Positions 63,850 through 64,000 of a DNA stretch of 64,000 nucleotides are shown piece by piece (the first letter of the stretch is position 1; each line of letters starts with the position of its first letter). The position numbers and the translations under genes were made by a program. The notes under the pieces are model-generated. The model was not told the DNA's origin. It saw only the letters and a program-made list of their open reading frames with translations, and ran no database searches. Origin of the DNA: Sphingobacterium sp. R2 (lineage in GTDB: Bacteria; Bacteroidota; Bacteroidia; Sphingobacteriales; Sphingobacteriaceae); contig NZ_CP142884.1 in NCBI RefSeq assembly GCF_040760075.1, positions 5,084,001 to 5,148,000 of the forward strand, given 5' to 3'.

Positions 63850-64000
63850 TTTGGATACCGATCGGGCTTTTACGACGCTGCGGAAGACCTATTTGGAAAC
63901 CGATTGATATAAATAGGAGTCGGTTTTAATACAATAATTTCAGCGCCCTAAAGACCGTCAATAAGATACCAACTCAGAATAAGACCGATAACAAATATCA
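63850..64000. other. Window end, nothing identified
   Basis: 150 bp after the glyoxalase-fold gene with no ORF or strong hairpin that I can support. Confidence 0.4.

Noticed and set aside
1..64000. Mobile elements, CRISPR arrays, phage genes, rRNA or riboswitches
   Set aside because: I looked for transposase or integrase motifs, regularly spaced repeats, tRNA cloverleaf motifs and known riboswitch boxes and found none that I could support. The COG4389 'recombinase' is a membrane protein, not an integrase.

Overview
The window looks like chromosomal DNA of a Bacteroidota bacterium, most likely of the Sphingobacteriaceae (Sphingobacterium-like). The signs are two SusC/SusD loci each driven by an ECF sigma factor and a FecR anti-sigma, a zeaxanthin-type carotenoid pathway, AT-rich spacers, few Shine-Dalgarno sites, and several TAnnTTTG promoter elements typical of the phylum. 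Genus is inference; I see no rRNA, tRNA, CRISPR array, insertion sequence or phage gene.

Layout. 1-10.4 kb: a partial serine hydrolase (runs off the left edge), a small lipoprotein, a COG0523 (CobW) metallochaperone operon with a possible Zur-type operator, a fasciclin-domain protein, gene remnants, a large secreted M16 protease, a PAP2 phosphatase and a DUF3667 membrane protein. 10.4-21.2 kb (minus strand): an alpha-mannan-type polysaccharide utilisation locus, in transcription order ECF sigma, FecR, SusC, SusD, SusE-like, GH76 lipoprotein, GH76. Between fecR and susC there is a plus-strand promoter-like site and an intrinsic terminator that could bound an antisense small RNA. 21.8-26.0 kb: GNAT acetyltransferase, a dapA-family aldolase and a cupin transcribed away from a MocR regulator, then a DUF5367 protein.

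26.0-30.2 kb and 49.4-53.6 kb hold two carotenoid operons. The first is MarR1, uraH-like, crtB1, idi, and a TIGR01777 epimerase. The second is MarR2, crtI, crtB2, crtZ, crtY. The phytoene synthases are about 83% identical by hand count, the two MarR proteins are paralogues, and a 32-bp element matching at 28 of 32 positions lies upstream of uraH and of MarR2, which points to duplication and common control. With GGPP supplied from elsewhere (no crtE here), crtB, crtI, crtY and crtZ give lycopene, beta-carotene and zeaxanthin.

30.3-42.3 kb: a second sigma/FecR/SusC/SusD locus followed by two thioredoxin-like TlpA-type proteins and an S41 protease, suggesting uptake of a protein- or peptide-derived or redox-active substrate rather than a glycan. 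42.6-49.3 kb (plus strand): a TonB-dependent receptor preceded in frame by an HU-like leader, a LytS-type pseudokinase lacking its histidine, an intact LytS kinase, a LytTR regulator and a secreted HExxH protein. This is the most unusual block in the window.

53.9-64 kb: stress and housekeeping accessory genes: DUF892 ferritin-like protein, a 59-residue membrane protein, an SDR/DUF2867 protein, a GAF histidine kinase, an aldo/keto reductase with SurE, a lipid kinase, a small disordered protein, a membrane 'site-specific recombinase' family gene with an apparent 5' frameshift, a stand-alone ArsR-type C-terminal domain, and a glyoxalase-fold protein.
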